IMG/VR virus record: IMGVR_UViG_3300009132_000042
Location: 1-22,798 of that record
DNA from: a virus
Reading direction: 5' to 3' (one strand)
DNA length: 22,798 nucleotides
Below, in pieces: positions 21,740 to 22,798 of this stretch (positions within the stretch are counted from its first letter, which is position 1; every line of letters starts with the position of its first letter). The notes under the pieces were generated by a model that worked only from the letters and a program-made list of their open reading frames with translations, did no database searches and had not been told where the DNA came from. Both the position numbers and the translations under genes were made by a program.

Positions 21740-22798
21740 TTAAGGTGTGTCGGTTACTCGACTAGCTTCCGCCATGTTTTGCGTTGTTCCTGCATTGCCA
21801 TTTCCCGAAGCGTCGGGGATCGCCCAATTAGTGCCTCCCCATGTAGCGTCATCGCCCATTCTCCACCATCCTACGGGATCGAGTGAAGAGATGTCGTTAG
21901 GGGTCCCGCCGTAGTGCATGGCTGAAATATGGGAAGCCGACAGCGCTGAGTCGAAAAGGCTAAACTCGTCAATCTTCCCATCAAAATATTGACCCGTGGC
22001 AGACGTTGCTACCTTGCCTATTGTGGGCGCGGGGGTAGTCATGTTGTAGTTCGCGCTGTCCGTCCCGCTTGCCACGCTTGTGCCGTTTAAGTAAATAGTC
22101 CCTGTCGTTCCGCTTCGGGTATATGCAACGTGATACCATTGACCTGTAGTTGGCGTGGTATTGTAATTGACTACCGTAGACCCGTTGTACACATAAAGTC
22201 GGTAACCCGATTGTTGGGATACATACAAAGTTGGCGCTATGTCGCTACTACTTCCCCGAAGATCTATTATCGAATAGTAATCTGTACCTGGGTTCGAGTC
22301 AATCGTGGAGGCATTAAACCAAACGCTCATTGTAAAATCCCCCGTTCCGAATTCAAAGTCGGATGAGGATGCTATGCTCACGTGTTCATTCGTGCCGTCA
22401 AAGCTCGAAGAGTAGCCGTTCGTTATCGAGGGTAAAGCGTAAGGGCGGTCGTTAGAATAAGTCGGGCCGTTCGTCCCTGTCGCATCATTACCACCAGACC
22501 CTTGATCGACTACCGTTCCAACAGTATCACCACTCGCAGGCGTTCCACCTCCTGAGTCCGTATCACCCGTACCATCGCCCATGCGCCACCATCCTACGGG
22601 TTCAAAATCTTCAAGATCGGCAGGGACTCCGCTATTGTAAATCGAGGTGACATCCGAGGCTGATAAAGCAGAGTTAAAAAACGACACTTCATCGATTAAA
22701 CCTTGGTGATACATACTGAAAAGTGAGCTTGAACCGATTCTTAAATCAGCCGCATCAGTTGTGCTGAAATTAGAAGCAGACCCACTCGCCTCAAGAGA
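21740..22798 (-). CDS. Tandem LamG (concanavalin-like) repeat protein, 5' end missing
   Basis: The open frame runs to the window edge (at least 352 residues); the Met at 22714 is internal, since in-frame coding continues upstream (ending DAADLRIGSSSLFS before it). Two LamG-type units are visible: a GLIDEVSFFNSALSASDVTS block followed by PVGWWRMGDG, then SSSFDGTNEHVSIASSSDFEF and GDFTMSVWFNAS, IYLNGTSVASG, GKIDEFSLFDSALSASHISA and PVGWWRMGDD. The unit period is 241 residues. These jelly-roll domains bind sugars in many proteins; on a phage they suggest an adhesive surface or capsid decoration protein. The location directly upstream of the portal is unlike T7. Partner and placement on the virion are unknown. 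Confidence 0.88.
   Translation of the reverse strand, partial: SLEASGSASNFSTTDAADLRIGSSSLFSMYHQGLIDEVSFFNSALSASDVTSIYNSGVPADLEDFEPVGWWRMGDGTGDTDSGGGTPASGDTVGTVVDQGSGGNDATGTNGPTYSNDRPYALPSITNGYSSSFDGTNEHVSIASSSDFEFGTGDFTMSVWFNASTIDSNPGTDYYSIIDLRGSSSDIAPTLYVSQQSGYRLYVYNGSTVVNYNTTPTTGQWYHVAYTRSGTTGTIYLNGTSVASGTDSANYNMTTPAPTIGKVATSATGQYFDGKIDEFSLFDSALSASHISAMHYGGTPNDISSLDPVGWWRMGDDATWGGTNWAIPDASGNGNAGTTQNMAEASRVTDTP
21851..22600. repeat. DNA direct repeat within the LamG gene (27 bp, 723 bp apart)
   Basis: Positions 21851-21877 and 22574-22600 match at 25 of 27 bases (both start ATCGCCCAT and end CCACCATCCTACGGG). The 723-bp offset equals 241 codons, so the repeat marks the period of the LamG units, and both copies encode PVGWWRMGD. 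Longer stretches between them are diverged. Confidence 0.85.

Noticed and set aside
1-22798. tRNA genes, integrase, transposase or attachment sites
   Set aside because: None was recognised; the window is compact late phage genes with no insertion sequence or lysogeny gene.

Overview
The window is the late (structural, packaging and probably lysis) half of a T7-like podovirus genome. All convincing genes lie on the minus strand, so the genome reads right to left. The order matches T7 almost gene for gene: portal (gp8), scaffold (gp9), major capsid (gp10), tail tube A and B (gp11, gp12), internal virion proteins (gp13-like, gp14, gp15, gp16), tail fibre (gp17), small and large terminase (gp18, gp19), then a short terminal gene and a repeat-rich end. 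A promoter closely resembling the T7 RNA polymerase consensus sits directly before the fibre gene, where T7 has phi17. This implies a single-subunit phage RNA polymerase, an Autographiviridae-type trait; the polymerase gene itself would lie outside the window. The moderate GC content and protein style (LamG repeats, serine/threonine-rich fibres, conserved tiny acidic proteins) recall uncultured marine podoviruses. The host cannot be named from this sequence.

Layout from genome-left (high coordinates) to genome-right (low coordinates): a partial tandem LamG-repeat protein running off the window edge (21740-22798); a 77-aa conserved-looking small protein; portal; scaffold; a holin-like membrane protein placed between scaffold and capsid, with a candidate lipoprotein gene embedded in its second frame; an intergenic region with several inverted repeats; major capsid protein; a strong hairpin; tail tube A; tail tube B; the ejection proteins gp13-, gp14-, gp15- and gp16-like (the last 1729 aa); promoter; tail fibre; an accessory fibre-like protein; a one-TM plus coiled-coil protein; TerS; TerL; a 306-bp gap; a 62-aa acidic protein; a terminator-like hairpin; and about 350 bp with tandem repeats that look like a T7-type genome end.

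The genes work together as one virion-building programme. Scaffold and capsid protein form the procapsid on the portal, and the terminases package DNA cut from concatemers near the repeat-rich end. Tail tubes and fibre complete the tail, and the gp14/15/16 set forms the internal core that is ejected to carry DNA across the cell envelope. Lysis functions appear scattered: the holin-like gene, the embedded Rz1-like lipoprotein candidate, and the TM/coiled-coil gene with two possible starts. No endolysin is visible. The observations most worth checking are the embedded lipoprotein, the in-frame 486-bp module in gp16 bounded by perfect 25-bp direct repeats, the T7-like promoter, and the terminal repeat architecture.
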